64,000 nucleotides of DNA from Edaphobacillus lindanitolerans. Its GTDB lineage: Bacteria > Bacillota > Bacilli > Bacillales_A > Planococcaceae. Positions 48,846 through 58,474 of this stretch are shown piece by piece. The stretch is taken from assembly GCF_900156305.1 (NCBI RefSeq), contig NZ_FTPL01000003.1:124001-188000 (forward strand), written 5' to 3'. The translations under genes were made by a program, and so were the position numbers. Every line of letters starts with the position of its first letter. Position 1 is the stretch's first letter. The notes beneath the pieces were generated by a model, which was given only the letters and a program-made list of their open reading frames with translations, was not told the DNA's origin and did not search any database.

Positions 48846-49983
48846 CTAATTCTTTTTCTTTCTGCTGTTCATACCTCGGGGAGCAGGTGTAGACGAGCAG
48901 GCCGCGGGCGTTCACGAACATCGGGTCGGTGAGGAACGTGACGTTGATCATCCGGCCCTTCGAGTTCAGGATCTGCTGGAGGTACTTTTTCAGGATGGCC
49001 GCGCCGCCGCCGTAGATGAAGACGTACGGATCATCCTTCATGTCGTCGATTTTGTTAATGATCGGACGGCTGAGCTGCTGGGCGAGCTGCATGAGGCCGG
49101 TCTGGGATTCCGCGAGAAGTTCATTGTGGCGCGGGTGTTCCGGATCAAAGTAGATCTCGTTGAACTCGGCCATGGAGTCGATCGATTTGCGCGGATGGTT
49201 GCGGTTCCAGCGCTTGATGATCTCGCTGACTGCCGTTTTTACGCCGAAGTTGAGGCCTTCCGACAGTTTCGGATTGAATTTGACGCCTTCCGTCACGACA
49301 ATTTCAGTCGTTCCGGAGCCGATGTCAAAGTGGAGGAGCGTCTTGTCGCTGAAATCGACCTTCATGATTTTGTCGCCGATCTCGACTTTGCGCTCGGACA
49401 GCTTGCCGGTTTCGTCAAACACGACGCCCCAGGCGGCTGCTGCGCCTTCAGGCAGGCATTTGCAGTACTCGATTTTGATCGTGGCCGTCACATTGCGGCC
49501 GGACGGATGGTGGAAGATGACTTCGTGCGTGCCCATGTAGCGGGCGGCGTTGTTTTTCGCTGCTTCCTGGGTGATCATGCCGACCGGGAGCGCCACGGAC
49601 AGGTCATATGTCGCCGTCACCTTGTTTTTCTTGTATTCACGGCGCATGGCATCGATCGCAAGTCCTGCGAGCGTGACGATGACCGGAATTTCATCCGTGG
49701 ATTTGTCCGTCTTTTTCTCGAGTTCAATGCCGGGGAGGTTGTCGTTGAGGACCTTTTCCCCGATCACATAGCGCTGGCCGTTGATGGAGAGCGCTTTGGA
49801 GTTGATCGTCACATCAATGTTGTTGATCAGTTCATCCGCAGAGATGTCTTCCATGTCCATCAGTTCCGTTGTTTCTCCCATGTACAGGGAATAGACCGTC
49901 GGGATATGAATCGGTTCATTATCTTTCACCCATAATTTTAGTGCGTTGTTTCCGGCATCTGCGCCGGCTTTGAGTACTGCCAT
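48814..49983 (-). CDS. ParM/StbA-family actin-like segregation ATPase
   Basis: Forms dynamic filaments that push replicons apart. Phosphate-1 loop GADAGNNALKLW, phosphate-2 LHFDIGSGTTEIVV and adenosine motif FIYGGGAAIL are actin/Hsp70-fold hallmarks, in the ParM/Alp branch. ATG 49983 has GAAGGAG 8 nt upstream; the longer GTG reading overlaps that SD. 389 residues. The upstream region carries the repeated GTGCGCACA centromere-like array. Confidence 0.9.
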   Translation of the reverse strand: MAVLKAGADAGNNALKLWVKDNEPIHIPTVYSLYMGETTELMDMEDISADELINNIDVTINSKALSINGQRYVIGEKVLNDNLPGIELEKKTDKSTDEIPVIVTLAGLAIDAMRREYKKNKVTATYDLSVALPVGMITQEAAKNNAARYMGTHEVIFHHPSGRNVTATIKIEYCKCLPEGAAAAWGVVFDETGKLSERKVEIGDKIMKVDFSDKTLLHFDIGSGTTEIVVTEGVKFNPKLSEGLNFGVKTAVSEIIKRWNRNHPRKSIDSMAEFNEIYFDPEHPRHNELLAESQTGLMQLAQQLSRPIINKIDDMKDDPYVFIYGGGAAILKKYLQQILNSKGRMINVTFLTDPMFVNARGLLVYTCSPRYEQQKEKELGVVASGAESK

Positions 49984-50059
49984 GCTGTTCACTCCTTCTC
50001 GGTTTCTATTACGAATTATACACGTACCGGCGCATGATAGAAATAGAGATTATGTAGGA

Positions 50060-50432
50060 TGTGCGCACAAAATTAAGACAAAAACTGCGATTTTTCATCG
50101 TTTTGCCCTGTTTTAGAAACACAATAGGCGGTGAATGTGCGCACAAAGTATGTAGGAAATTGTACGCACTTTGTATTTCTTTTGTGCGCACACAATACAT
50201 ACTCTTTCAATTTGGATATCACCCTTATTTTAGGGTCTTCCAAAGAAATCAGATAAGGGGAACAAAAGAGAAAGGGAGACCATTCGACAAAAAATAAGAC
50301 CTAAAAGTCTCCTTGGAAATTCAGGTCTTCTGTCTGCATATCCTGTTTCGGATATATTTCAATTGTGCGCACAATTGAAATATACGCACGATATACGCAC
50401 ATAGAACACAAAAAGAGCGCACAAAGTGCGCA
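50060..50432. repeat. parC-like iteron array (TGTGCGCACA)
   Basis: The palindrome TGTGCGCACA is perfect at 50060-50069, 50136-50145, 50183-50192 and 50364-50373. Related copies: TGTACGCACT (50161-50170), TACGCAC (50383-50389), TACGCACA (50394-50401), GCGCACA (50417-50423), GTGCGCA (50426-50432). They form two clusters, one right upstream of parM, separated by about 170 bp. This is the layout of ParR-binding centromeres that double as promoters. The 487-bp gap holds no convincing gene. Confidence 0.75.
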
Positions 50433-50470
50433 TTAGTTCATTTAGCCGGATCTTGTCGGGGAATGAGTCA

Positions 50471-52294
50471 TTATGTGATTTCCCGGAGTTTCTCCAGCAC
50501 TTCTCCGAATGGTTGCCGGTCCCTTGCTTGATCCATCGTTCGGAAGGGGTCGCCCATCTCTTTCATTCGGTTTAGCAAGACGGGGACAGTCAATTCACGC
50601 GGTCGGATCCCTTCCTTCAATTCGTGCCACTCAATGGGTGTGGCAACCGGTGCGTGCGCCGTTCCCCTTGTCGAATACGGACAGATGATCGTTTTCCCTT
50701 CCGCATGCTGGACGTAGTCGACGTACAGACGGCCATGTCGGTTTTTGATCAGGCGTTCCGTTGTGAAGCGCTCCGGCGACTGTTCACACAGGAAACGTGC
50801 CGCGATTTCGGTGAACCGCCGCGTGTCCGCGTAGGTGAATAGCCCCTCCGGAAGCGGAATGTACAGCTGAAGTCCCTTGCCGCCGGATGTCTTCGCGAAT
50901 GAGAGCAGGCCGAAACTGTCGAATACTTGTTTAAGCCGGAGGGCGGCGTCGGCCGCGAGGTCAAACCGTGAAGCATCCGGCGGATCCAGGTCGAAGACGA
51001 TCTCATCCGGAAACGGGGAGTCGAGGCGGCCGAACGGTACATGGAACTCCAGTGCCGCCTGATTTCCTAGCCAGAGGAGCGTCTCCAGATTGTTGCACAG
51101 GATTCTCGGTCCGTCTTCATCCGGAGAAGTCTCCACGAATGGCGGAACCGGATCGGGGGCATGTTTCTGGTAAAAGCGTTCATCCTCCGTCCCGTGCGGC
51201 CAGCGGATGACAGTCAGCGGCCGGTCGCGCAGCCATGGCAGCAGGTAGGGTGCGGCTTCCTGCAAATACAGCAGATATCCGTCCTTGTCGAGGGCGGCTT
51301 CCGGGAACAGCGGCTTGTCGGGATTCGTCACGGCGACGCCGGGCGGGATCGGTTCCAGCGCGCGCGCCAACCGCCTGGCGGTGACCGTTTCCGGATCTTC
51401 TCCATGAAGGAACCGGCTGAAGCGCGGTTCGCGGAGTTTGCCGCCTGCCTCGCCGATCGTCAGCAGCTCTGCGCAGATTGCGGGTGCAAGCGTCCAGATG
51501 CCTGCCGATTTTTGTTCGCCTTTTTGTTGGAATAAAAGAGAGAGTGTCCGGGCTTCTTCATCGGACAGGCCGTTTTTGAACGAAACGGCGGGAATCAGTT
51601 CTTCATGGTCCAGATAACAGCCTGTGAAGTATCCGTTTTCCTGTTCATACTCAGTGAGGATGACCGGGACGCGGCGCCAGTTTTTCACTTTCATCCAGTC
51701 GGTCGTGCGGATGCCGTCCGTCCAGCGGCTGCCGGAACGCTTGGCGACGATTCCCTCGCCATTGCCGGACAGGAGTTGTGTTTGGACCGTGTCGGGGTCT
51801 TCCGATGAAGCGATGCCTTGGATCACTGAAGGGTTACCGGCAGAGACGGCCGACGGAAATCCGCCCGCTTCCAAAACTGTCCGCAGCGCCTGTTTGCGCT
51901 GTTCGAGCGGTTCTGCGCGAAGGTCACGGCCGCTTAGTTCCAGTACATCAAATGCGGCGAATCGGCACGGGAACCTGTCGGCTGCCCCGGCAATGGTGTT
52001 TTCCGCCCGCATACGGGAACGGCGGGAGACTGTGGCGAAATCGCTCCGGGCGTCATTGAGCAGGTGGACGAGCTCCCCGTCGAGGAGCAGCGGGAGACAT
52101 TGGGCGACGGATCCGGTGGTTTCCAGACATGCTTCGGTGATTTCCGGGAATGCACCTGCCAGGTCATGCCCGTTCCGGCTCATTAGCCGTATGCCGTTTT
52201 CCCGCCAGTCCAGCAGACATCGAAAGCCGTCGTACTTGATCTCATACAGCCAGCCCGGCCCGTCCGGAAGTTCTTCGGCCGGCGTCAATTTCAT
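50471..52294 (-). CDS. ligD: NHEJ DNA ligase-polymerase LigD
   Basis: Seals double-strand breaks with Ku, chiefly in germinating spores. N-terminal ATP-dependent ligase domain with EIKYDGFR (catalytic Lys20) and DGELVHL; C-terminal primase-polymerase domain (about 310-607) with EIVFDLDPPD (metal-binding Asp pair), FAKTSGGKGLQLYIPL and HGRLYVDYVQ. Ligase-Pol order and 607 residues match Bacillus LigD; no phosphoesterase domain. ATG 52294 has no SD; the frame stays open upstream (KTELIDILKP), so translation may begin earlier at a rare start codon. Confidence 0.93.
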   Translation of the reverse strand: MKLTPAEELPDGPGWLYEIKYDGFRCLLDWRENGIRLMSRNGHDLAGAFPEITEACLETTGSVAQCLPLLLDGELVHLLNDARSDFATVSRRSRMRAENTIAGAADRFPCRFAAFDVLELSGRDLRAEPLEQRKQALRTVLEAGGFPSAVSAGNPSVIQGIASSEDPDTVQTQLLSGNGEGIVAKRSGSRWTDGIRTTDWMKVKNWRRVPVILTEYEQENGYFTGCYLDHEELIPAVSFKNGLSDEEARTLSLLFQQKGEQKSAGIWTLAPAICAELLTIGEAGGKLREPRFSRFLHGEDPETVTARRLARALEPIPPGVAVTNPDKPLFPEAALDKDGYLLYLQEAAPYLLPWLRDRPLTVIRWPHGTEDERFYQKHAPDPVPPFVETSPDEDGPRILCNNLETLLWLGNQAALEFHVPFGRLDSPFPDEIVFDLDPPDASRFDLAADAALRLKQVFDSFGLLSFAKTSGGKGLQLYIPLPEGLFTYADTRRFTEIAARFLCEQSPERFTTERLIKNRHGRLYVDYVQHAEGKTIICPYSTRGTAHAPVATPIEWHELKEGIRPRELTVPVLLNRMKEMGDPFRTMDQARDRQPFGEVLEKLREIT

Positions 52295-52420
52295 CGGTTT
52301 GAGGATGTCGATCAGCTCCGTTTTGAGGACTCTTCTTTTTCCCGAGTGTGTGCGCCTGCCGAGTTTTCATACATAGACCGGGCGATGCGGCGCAAGCTAA
52401 GGAAAAAAGCGGGTGATTCC

Positions 52421-53257
52421 ATGCATACGGTCTGGAAGGGCAGCATCAGCTTCGGACTCGTCAATATCCCGGTGAAGCTCCATGCGGCGACAGAAGACCA
52501 TGACATCAAGCTCCGTCAGCTGCACAAAGCATGCAATGCGCCGATCTCATACAAAAAGGTATGCACGGCATGCAATGAGGAAGTGAAGCCGGACGACATC
52601 GTAAAGGCGTATGAATACACAAAAGGGAAGTTCGTCGTGCTGGATGCGGAAGATCTGGAGAAGCTGAAAAAGGAAAACGAGGACAAGGCAGTGGAAATCG
52701 TCGATTTCGTGAAGCTGGAGGAAATCGATCCGATCTATTTTGAACGCTCCTATTTTCTGGCGCCGGACAAGGGCGGAGGCAAAGCATATGCGCTGCTTCG
52801 GTCGGCGCTTGACCAGTCGGACAAGATCGGGGTCGCCAAGATCATCCTCCGGCAGAAAGAGCAGCTGGCTGCCGTCCGAGTGTTCAAGGATGCGCTCGTC
52901 CTGGAGACGATCCACTGGCCGGATGAAGTGCGGAAAGTGGAAGACGTTCCGAGTGTTCCCGATGCCGAAGGAGTGGTCGGGAAGGAACTGGACGTTGCGC
53001 TGATGCTGATCGAACAGCTGACGACGCCGTTCGATCCGACCAAGTATACCGACGACTACCGGGAATCGCTCATGGAGCTGATCGAAGCGAAGAAGGCCGG
53101 AGAGGAGACGGTCACCATCACCGAACGCGAAGCGCCGGCCGCCACGACCGCGACCGATCTCATGGCCGCGCTTCAGGCTTCACTCGAGAAGACAGGCACC
53201 AAAAAGAAAAAAGCCCCGGCGAAAAAGCGGGCGGCAGCAAAAAAGAAGCAGGCGTGA
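52421..53257 (+). CDS. ku: NHEJ end-binding protein Ku
   Basis: Homodimeric ring that threads onto broken DNA ends. MHTVWKGSISFGLVNIPVKL is the canonical start; the CNAPISYKKVCTACNEEV, YFLAPDKGGGKAYALLR and KEQLAAVRVFKDALVLETIH blocks follow. The Lys/Ala-rich tail KKKKAPAKKRAAAKKKQA aids DNA binding. ATG 52421 is set by homology. 278 residues. Divergent from ligD with 126 bp between. Confidence 0.95.
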   Translation: MHTVWKGSISFGLVNIPVKLHAATEDHDIKLRQLHKACNAPISYKKVCTACNEEVKPDDIVKAYEYTKGKFVVLDAEDLEKLKKENEDKAVEIVDFVKLEEIDPIYFERSYFLAPDKGGGKAYALLRSALDQSDKIGVAKIILRQKEQLAAVRVFKDALVLETIHWPDEVRKVEDVPSVPDAEGVVGKELDVALMLIEQLTTPFDPTKYTDDYRESLMELIEAKKAGEETVTITEREAPAATTATDLMAALQASLEKTGTKKKKAPAKKRAAAKKKQA

Positions 53258-53290
53258 CAGGCAGGTTTTCAGCCTTGGAATAAAAAGCGT

Positions 53291-53332
53291 AGAGGGGCCA
53301 TCCGGATTATCGGATGGCCCCTCTGTTTTTAT
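53291..53332 (+). terminator. Terminator after ku
   Basis: AGAGGGGCCATCCG / CGGATGGCCCCTCT hairpin with T5. Confidence 0.93.
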
Positions 53333-53397
53333 TGACAAATAACGGTCGTAAAACACTCCATCAAAACAAGGAGTCCTTCTACTGGTCCACCGATCCA

Positions 53398-53886
53398 TCA
53401 GTCTCCCTCTAAGTATTTCCTGAGAAATGATCCGCCGCTCCTGCCTGTCAGATCCAATCCGAAATGGACGAGCAGGGAAGTGAGGCCCGACCAGAAGACG
53501 ATGCTTACGGCCACCCAAAGGAAGGTGGCCCGCTTCGTGCCGCCGAATGTGACGGTGAGGAATGCGGCGAGGTGGCTGCCGACGACCAATGGGCCGATCA
53601 GGGCGAGGCCGGGCACACCGTATTTGCGGAACAGCCGGCCGGCGCGCTCGTTCCGTTTCGAACCGGCGTCCGGCTTTCTGCGCCGGCGTTCCAGCCACTG
53701 CTTGAACCGGTCCATGAACAGAATGACCGCCAATACGGTCAGGATGTTGCCGGCCACGCCGGCCGCCAGGGTGAGGACAGGATTCAGACCGCCCAAGATG
53801 CCAACGGGGATGACGATGTACGCTTCGGTCATCGGCACGGCGCCGAGCAGGAAGACCAGGCCGTATGCCGTGATCAGACGATTCAT
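53398..53886 (-). CDS. Small multidrug export family membrane protein
   Basis: PF06695-like protein with about four helices. AVPMTEAYIVIPVGILGGLN, AGNILTVLAVILFMDRF, a basic cytoplasmic loop (LERRRRKPDAGSKR), GVPGLALIGPLVVGSHLAAF and KRATFLWVAVSIVFWSGL follow the family pattern. ATG 53886 is preferred because GGAGGTG then lies 8 nt upstream. 162 residues. Despite the family name, transport of drugs is not established. Confidence 0.82.
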   Translation of the reverse strand: MNRLITAYGLVFLLGAVPMTEAYIVIPVGILGGLNPVLTLAAGVAGNILTVLAVILFMDRFKQWLERRRRKPDAGSKRNERAGRLFRKYGVPGLALIGPLVVGSHLAAFLTVTFGGTKRATFLWVAVSIVFWSGLTSLLVHFGLDLTGRSGGSFLRKYLEGD

Positions 53887-53967
53887 TTCATGCACCTCCG
53901 ACTCTGGTTATGCAAACGATCTCTCTTTAAAAAGAAGAGTGCGCCAACATTTTCTATTAAAAACATG

Positions 53968-53995
53968 TTGAATTATCTTTCCATTCTGTTAGTAT
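53968..53995 (+). promoter_or_regulatory. Promoter of the AbgT gene
   Basis: TTGAAT (53968-53973) and TAGTAT (53990-53995) with a 16-bp spacer, 48 bp before the ATG. Confidence 0.5.
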
Positions 53996-54042
53996 AGAAA
54001 CCATTCTTATGGCGCTTCACCGCGTTAAAGGGGGATGCTGAA

Positions 54043-55584
54043 ATGGCTTCTGCAACCGAAGCAAAAGGGAACTCGAAGAAAAATTTCTTCGGCCGCTTCC
54101 TGGACTTCGTCGAAAAATACGGGAACAAGCTGCCGGATCCGGTCATGCTGTTCGTTTACATCACGGCCGCCATCCTGGTCGCCTCGGCCGTCTTCGGACT
54201 GATGGGGGTAACGGCCAAGCATCCGGGCACGGGCGAGACAATCACCGTCGTCAACCTGCTGAGCGGAGCGGGAATCGTCCAGATGCTCACCGGACTGGTA
54301 TCGAACTTCACCGGTTTCCCGCCGCTCGGGCTGGTGCTCGTGGTCATGCTCGGTGTGGGGCTGGCCGAGTCGACCGGATTGATCACGGCGTTCATGAAGG
54401 CATCGATCCTGAAGGCACCGCAAAAGATCATCCTGCCGACGATCATCCTCGTCGCCATCTGCGGGAATGCCGCAGCTGATGCGGCCATGGTCGTCCTTCC
54501 GCCGATTGTCGCGATGATTTTCGTGGCACTCGGAAGGCACCCGATCGCCGGTCTTGCCGCAGCCTATGCAGCCTGCGCCGGCGGCTTCGGCGCAAACCTG
54601 ATCCTTTCGGTGTCGGACCCGCTCATCTACGGATTCACCGAACCGGCTGCACATATCGTCGATGACTCCTACAAAGGCAATCCGATGATCAACTACTACT
54701 TTATCGCAGTTTCGGCAATTGTTCTCGTGCCGGTTGCCACGTTCGTCACGAACCGCATCGTCGAGCCCCGGCTCGGCAAGTATCGCGGGACGGGAGAGGA
54801 GATCAGCGAGGAAATCACGTCATCCGAGAAAAAGGGCCTTCTTTGGGCAGGGGCATCCCTCGTCATTGCAGGCGCCGTCATCGCGTTCATGACGCTTCCG
54901 GAAAACGCCATCCTCCGCAATCCTGATGATGGGGGCCTCATCGTGTCTCCATTCATGGACTCAATCGTGCCGATCATGATGATTCTCTTCCTCATCCCGG
55001 CAATCGTGTACGGGAAGGTCACGGGTTCGCTGAAAGATTCGAAGGATCTCGGGGAACAGCTCGGCAAAGCGATGTCCGGCATGGGGACCTATATTGTCAT
55101 CGCCTTTGTCGCCGCCCAGATGATCGCCTACTTCAATTGGAGCAATCTCGGACCGATTGTTGCGATCAAAGGCGCCGCCCTGCTTGAGTCGATCGGTTTC
55201 ACGGGACTGCCGCTGTTCATCGGATTCATCATCATTGCTGCGCTCATCAACTTCCTCGTTGCGAGCCAGTCTGCCAAGTGGGCGATACTGGCACCGGTGT
55301 TCATCCCGATGTTCATGCTGCTCGGATATGACCCGGCTGTCACACAGGCGGCTTATCGGGTAGGGGACTCGATCACGAACCCGATCACCCCGATGCTTGC
55401 GTACTTTGCCATCGCCCTGACCTTCGCGAAGCGGTTCGACCCGAAAATGGGCATGGGCACGTTCATGACTTCCCTGCTCCCATTCTCGATCGCCTTCGCG
55501 ATCATGTGGACCGTCGTCTTCGCCGTCTGGTTCCTGCTCGGACTGCCGCTCGGTCCGGGAGGCGGAATCTTCATGGACAAATAA
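54043..55584 (+). CDS. AbgT-family p-aminobenzoyl-glutamate transporter
   Basis: 513-residue membrane protein with about eleven helices and two hairpins. NKLPDPVMLFVYITAAILVA, GLAESTGLITAFMK, GNAAADAAMVVLPPIVAMIF, GGFGANLILSVSDPLIYGFT and ASQSAKWAILAPVFIPMFML with RVGDSITNPITPMLAYF are AbgT signatures. Members import aminobenzoyl-glutamate or export sulfonamides. AAAGGGGG SD. Followed by a thioredoxin-like gene. Confidence 0.92.
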   Translation: MASATEAKGNSKKNFFGRFLDFVEKYGNKLPDPVMLFVYITAAILVASAVFGLMGVTAKHPGTGETITVVNLLSGAGIVQMLTGLVSNFTGFPPLGLVLVVMLGVGLAESTGLITAFMKASILKAPQKIILPTIILVAICGNAAADAAMVVLPPIVAMIFVALGRHPIAGLAAAYAACAGGFGANLILSVSDPLIYGFTEPAAHIVDDSYKGNPMINYYFIAVSAIVLVPVATFVTNRIVEPRLGKYRGTGEEISEEITSSEKKGLLWAGASLVIAGAVIAFMTLPENAILRNPDDGGLIVSPFMDSIVPIMMILFLIPAIVYGKVTGSLKDSKDLGEQLGKAMSGMGTYIVIAFVAAQMIAYFNWSNLGPIVAIKGAALLESIGFTGLPLFIGFIIIAALINFLVASQSAKWAILAPVFIPMFMLLGYDPAVTQAAYRVGDSITNPITPMLAYFAIALTFAKRFDPKMGMGTFMTSLLPFSIAFAIMWTVVFAVWFLLGLPLGPGGGIFMDK

Positions 55585-55686
55585 TTGCCTAACATCGGCC
55601 GTCCGGACCTGCTGGTCATCCAGCGGGACCCGGGCGGTTTTGCCGTTTCCTCTGAAGGGAATGGGAAAGCCAGGAGGAGATGCGAG

Positions 55687-56127
55687 ATGAAATTGCATGA
55701 ACCGATGCCGGAACTCACAGGAGCGACCGGCTGGCTCAACGGTGAAGTGACGCGGGCTGAACTCGTCGGCGAAAAGCCGACGCTCATCCACTTCTGGTCC
55801 GCGAGCTGCGATGTGTGCAAGGAGACGATGCCAGAGGTGAACGCCCTGCGTGACAAGCATCAGGGGGAACTGAACATCCTCGCCGTCCACATGCCGCTCA
55901 CCCCCGCTGACCAGAAGAAAGAAAAAGTAACGGAAGAAGCGGAGAAAGCGGGCATCACCCAGCCGATTTTCATCGACGGTGACCTCAAGCTCACCGACCG
56001 CTTTGAGAGCCAGTACGCTCCGGCTTATTATGTCTTCGATGCGGAAGGCCGGCTTCGACATTACCAGGCCGGCCGGACCGCCGTCTCCATGGTGGCAGAC
56101 CGGGTGGAGCATGTGCTTGGAAAGTGA
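55687..56127 (+). CDS. TlpA/ResA-like thiol-disulfide protein, copy 1
   Basis: Thioredoxin-fold protein without a signal peptide, so probably cytosolic. LIHFWSASCDVCKETMPEVN holds the CxxC (Cys-Asp-Val-Cys); APAYYVFDAEGRLRHYQAGR carries the cis-Pro loop. GGAGGAG 8 nt before the ATG. 146 residues. Paralogue of the gene at 60951, sharing most of the chain (MPELTGATGWLNG versus MPELEGATTWLNG). Confidence 0.87.
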   Translation: MKLHEPMPELTGATGWLNGEVTRAELVGEKPTLIHFWSASCDVCKETMPEVNALRDKHQGELNILAVHMPLTPADQKKEKVTEEAEKAGITQPIFIDGDLKLTDRFESQYAPAYYVFDAEGRLRHYQAGRTAVSMVADRVEHVLGK

Positions 56128-56291
56128 ATGCGGCTTGCCCCCGGCAGATGTGGTGTCATCCGACGGCCTGATTTGATCGCTCGTACAAAAGCAATACAGA
56201 AGCAGCCCGGCATCCGTTTTTGAGCCGGGTTTGCTGCCGATCCGTGCTATGCTAAAGGGAAGGAAAGCTGCAGAACACGGGAGGACAGTCT

Positions 56292-56642
56292 ATGACCAAA
56301 CCTAAGATCTACACGATGAGCTTTGCCCGGGTCTATCCCCTTTATATTGCAAAGGCGGAAAGGAAGGGGCGCACCCGGTCCGAGGTCAACGAGATCATCC
56401 GCTGGCTGACGGGTTACACCGATGAAGAGCTGGAAGCGTTGCTTCAGAGAGAGACGGACCTTGAGACGTTCTTCACGCAGGCACCGCATCCGAACCCGTC
56501 CCGATCCATGATCAAGGGCGTCGTCTGCGGAGTGCGGGTCGAGGACATCGAAGAACCGGTGATGCAGGAAATCCGCTACCTGGACAAATTGATCGATGAA
56601 CTGGCCAAAGGAAAAGCCATGGAGAAAATACTGAGAGATTGA
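56292..56642 (+). CDS. DUF2200 family protein
   Basis: 116 residues beginning [40 protein letters not shown], then [12 protein letters not shown]. This is the conserved DUF2200 layout: basic helical protein, function unknown. GGGAGGAC SD region. Terminator-like stem follows. Confidence 0.88.
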   Translation: MTKPKIYTMSFARVYPLYIAKAERKGRTRSEVNEIIRWLTGYTDEELEALLQRETDLETFFTQAPHPNPSRSMIKGVVCGVRVEDIEEPVMQEIRYLDKLIDELAKGKAMEKILRD

Positions 56643-56657
56643 CCCCGGGAATTGGTC

Positions 56658-56690
56658 CGCGGGCGCCGGATGGGCGCTTGCGGGTTTTTT
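56658..56690 (+). terminator. Terminator after the DUF2200 gene
   Basis: CCGCGGGCGCC / GGGCGCTTGCGG imperfect stem followed by T6. Confidence 0.72.
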
Positions 56691-56797
56691 GTTATGCATG
56701 CCGGCGCTTTCAGAAGCCGTTGCATACCTTTAAGCCCGACAGATTCAGAAAATTCATTTACAATGAGAGGAAACATCAGGGAAAAGGGGGAACGGAA

Positions 56798-58447
56798 GTG
56801 GAATATGATGTCATCATCGTCGGTGCAGGGCTGTCGGGAATCGTGGCGGCTGCGGAACTGGCGGACGCGGGGAAGAAGGTGCTGCTGCTTGACCAGGAGC
56901 CCGCATCGAATCTCGGCGGGCAGGCATGGTGGTCGTTCGGCGGACTGTTCCTCGTGGATTCGCCGGAGCAGAGAAGGCTCGGAATCCGGGATTCCCGTGA
57001 GCTCGCCTGGCAGGACTGGCTCGGGACGGCGGGATTCGACCGATTGGATGACGAGGACAGCTGGGGGTTTCGTTGGGCGGAACGATACGTCGACTTTGCC
57101 GCGAATGAAAAACGGGACTGGCTCCATTCGATCGGCATCCGCTTCTTTCCGGTTGTCGGCTGGGCGGAGCGCGGCGGAAGCCTCGCGGACGGCCACGGCA
57201 ATTCAGTCCCGCGGTTTCATATCGTATGGGGCACCGGACCGGGCATCGTCATGCCCTTCCGCGACAGGATCCGCCGGGGAATCCAGCAGGGGCTCATCCA
57301 CTATCTTCCGAGGCACCGGGTGACAGAGATCATCAGCGGAAACGGCGGCGTCACGGGTGTCCGCGGGGAAAGGCTTGCGCCGAGTGACGCAAAGCGGGGG
57401 GTGGCGACTTCCCGTGATGTGGAGAGCCTGTTTGAAGTACAGGGCGGCGCAGTGCTCGTCACAAGCGGCGGGATCGGCGGCAACCATGACCTTGTCCGTA
57501 AACACTGGCCTGCGCGCCTTGGCAGGCCGCCCGCCCGGATGCTTTCCGGCGTACCTGAATATGTGGATGGCCTGATGCTGGCCGCATCCGAAAAGGCGGG
57601 CGGGCGCCTCGTGAACCGGGACCGGATGTGGCATTACACAGAAGGGATCCGAAATTTTGATCCCGTGTGGCCGAACCATGGGATCCGCATTTTGCCGGGC
57701 CCCTCCTCGCTCTGGTTCGACGCGGAGGGCCGAAGGTTCGGCGCCCCGAACTTTCCCGGCTTCGACACGCTGGCCACGCTCGGGGCGATCGGGAAGAGCG
57801 GATACGACTACTCATGGTTCATCCTCACGCGCAAAATCATCGAAAAGGAATTTGCCCTTTCCGGTTCCGAGCAAAACCCGGACCTCACCGGCAAAAGCAT
57901 CCGGATGATCCTCTCCCGGGTCTTGCCGGGTGCGCCGGCGCCCGTTCAGTCGTTCCTTGATAAGGGGGAGGACTTCATCACCGCGGATACGCTGCCGGAG
58001 CTCGTGGCGGGCATGAACCGCCTGGCGGGTTCGGATTTAATCCGGCTCGAGGAAATGGAACGGCAGATCCGTGCGCGGGACCGTGAAATGGACAACAAGT
58101 TTGCGAAAGACCTGCAGGTGACGGCCTTGCGCGGCGCGCGCAACTCGCTCGGGGACAAGCTTATCCGTGTGGCACCTCCGCATAAGATCCTGGATCCGGA
58201 TGCCGGCCCCCTCATTGCCGTCCGTTTGAATATCGTCAGCCGAAAGACGCTCGGCGGGCTGCAGACAGACCTGGACGGCCGTGTGCTCGGCGAAGACGGC
58301 CATCCGGTCCCCGGATTGTACGCGGCGGGCGAAGCGTCCGGTTTCGGCGGCGGCGGCGTCCATGGCTACCGTTCCCTCGAAGGCACCTTCCTCGGAGGCT
58401 GCCTGTTCTCGGGCCGGCAGGCGGGCAGGGCACTTGCCAAGAAGTGA
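56798..58447 (+). CDS. FAD-dependent KstD/fumarate-reductase-type dehydrogenase
   Basis: Flavoprotein oxidoreductase. N-terminal Rossmann motif VIIVGAGLSGIVAAAELADA with LLLDQEP, catalytic-domain patterns such as GGQAWWSFGGLFLVDSPEQR, and the C-terminal flavin loop PGLYAAGEASGFGGGGVHGY with LEGTFLGGCLFSGRQAG. 549 residues. GTG 56798 has GAAAAGGGGG 7 nt upstream. Homologues are annotated FAD-binding dehydrogenase; substrate unknown. Followed by an FMN reductase gene. Confidence 0.87.
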   Translation: MEYDVIIVGAGLSGIVAAAELADAGKKVLLLDQEPASNLGGQAWWSFGGLFLVDSPEQRRLGIRDSRELAWQDWLGTAGFDRLDDEDSWGFRWAERYVDFAANEKRDWLHSIGIRFFPVVGWAERGGSLADGHGNSVPRFHIVWGTGPGIVMPFRDRIRRGIQQGLIHYLPRHRVTEIISGNGGVTGVRGERLAPSDAKRGVATSRDVESLFEVQGGAVLVTSGGIGGNHDLVRKHWPARLGRPPARMLSGVPEYVDGLMLAASEKAGGRLVNRDRMWHYTEGIRNFDPVWPNHGIRILPGPSSLWFDAEGRRFGAPNFPGFDTLATLGAIGKSGYDYSWFILTRKIIEKEFALSGSEQNPDLTGKSIRMILSRVLPGAPAPVQSFLDKGEDFITADTLPELVAGMNRLAGSDLIRLEEMERQIRARDREMDNKFAKDLQVTALRGARNSLGDKLIRVAPPHKILDPDAGPLIAVRLNIVSRKTLGGLQTDLDGRVLGEDGHPVPGLYAAGEASGFGGGGVHGYRSLEGTFLGGCLFSGRQAGRALAKK

Positions 58448-58474
58448 AGAAGGAAACAGACAGGAGGAATGACA

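Noticed and set aside
50061-50297. 78-codon plus-strand frame in the iteron region
   Set aside because: No SD, composition follows the repeats, and it overlaps the parC-like array.
54961-56112. 383-codon open frame on minus across abgT and the TlpA-like gene
   Set aside because: Low-complexity His/Arg/Asp translation antisense to two well-supported genes.
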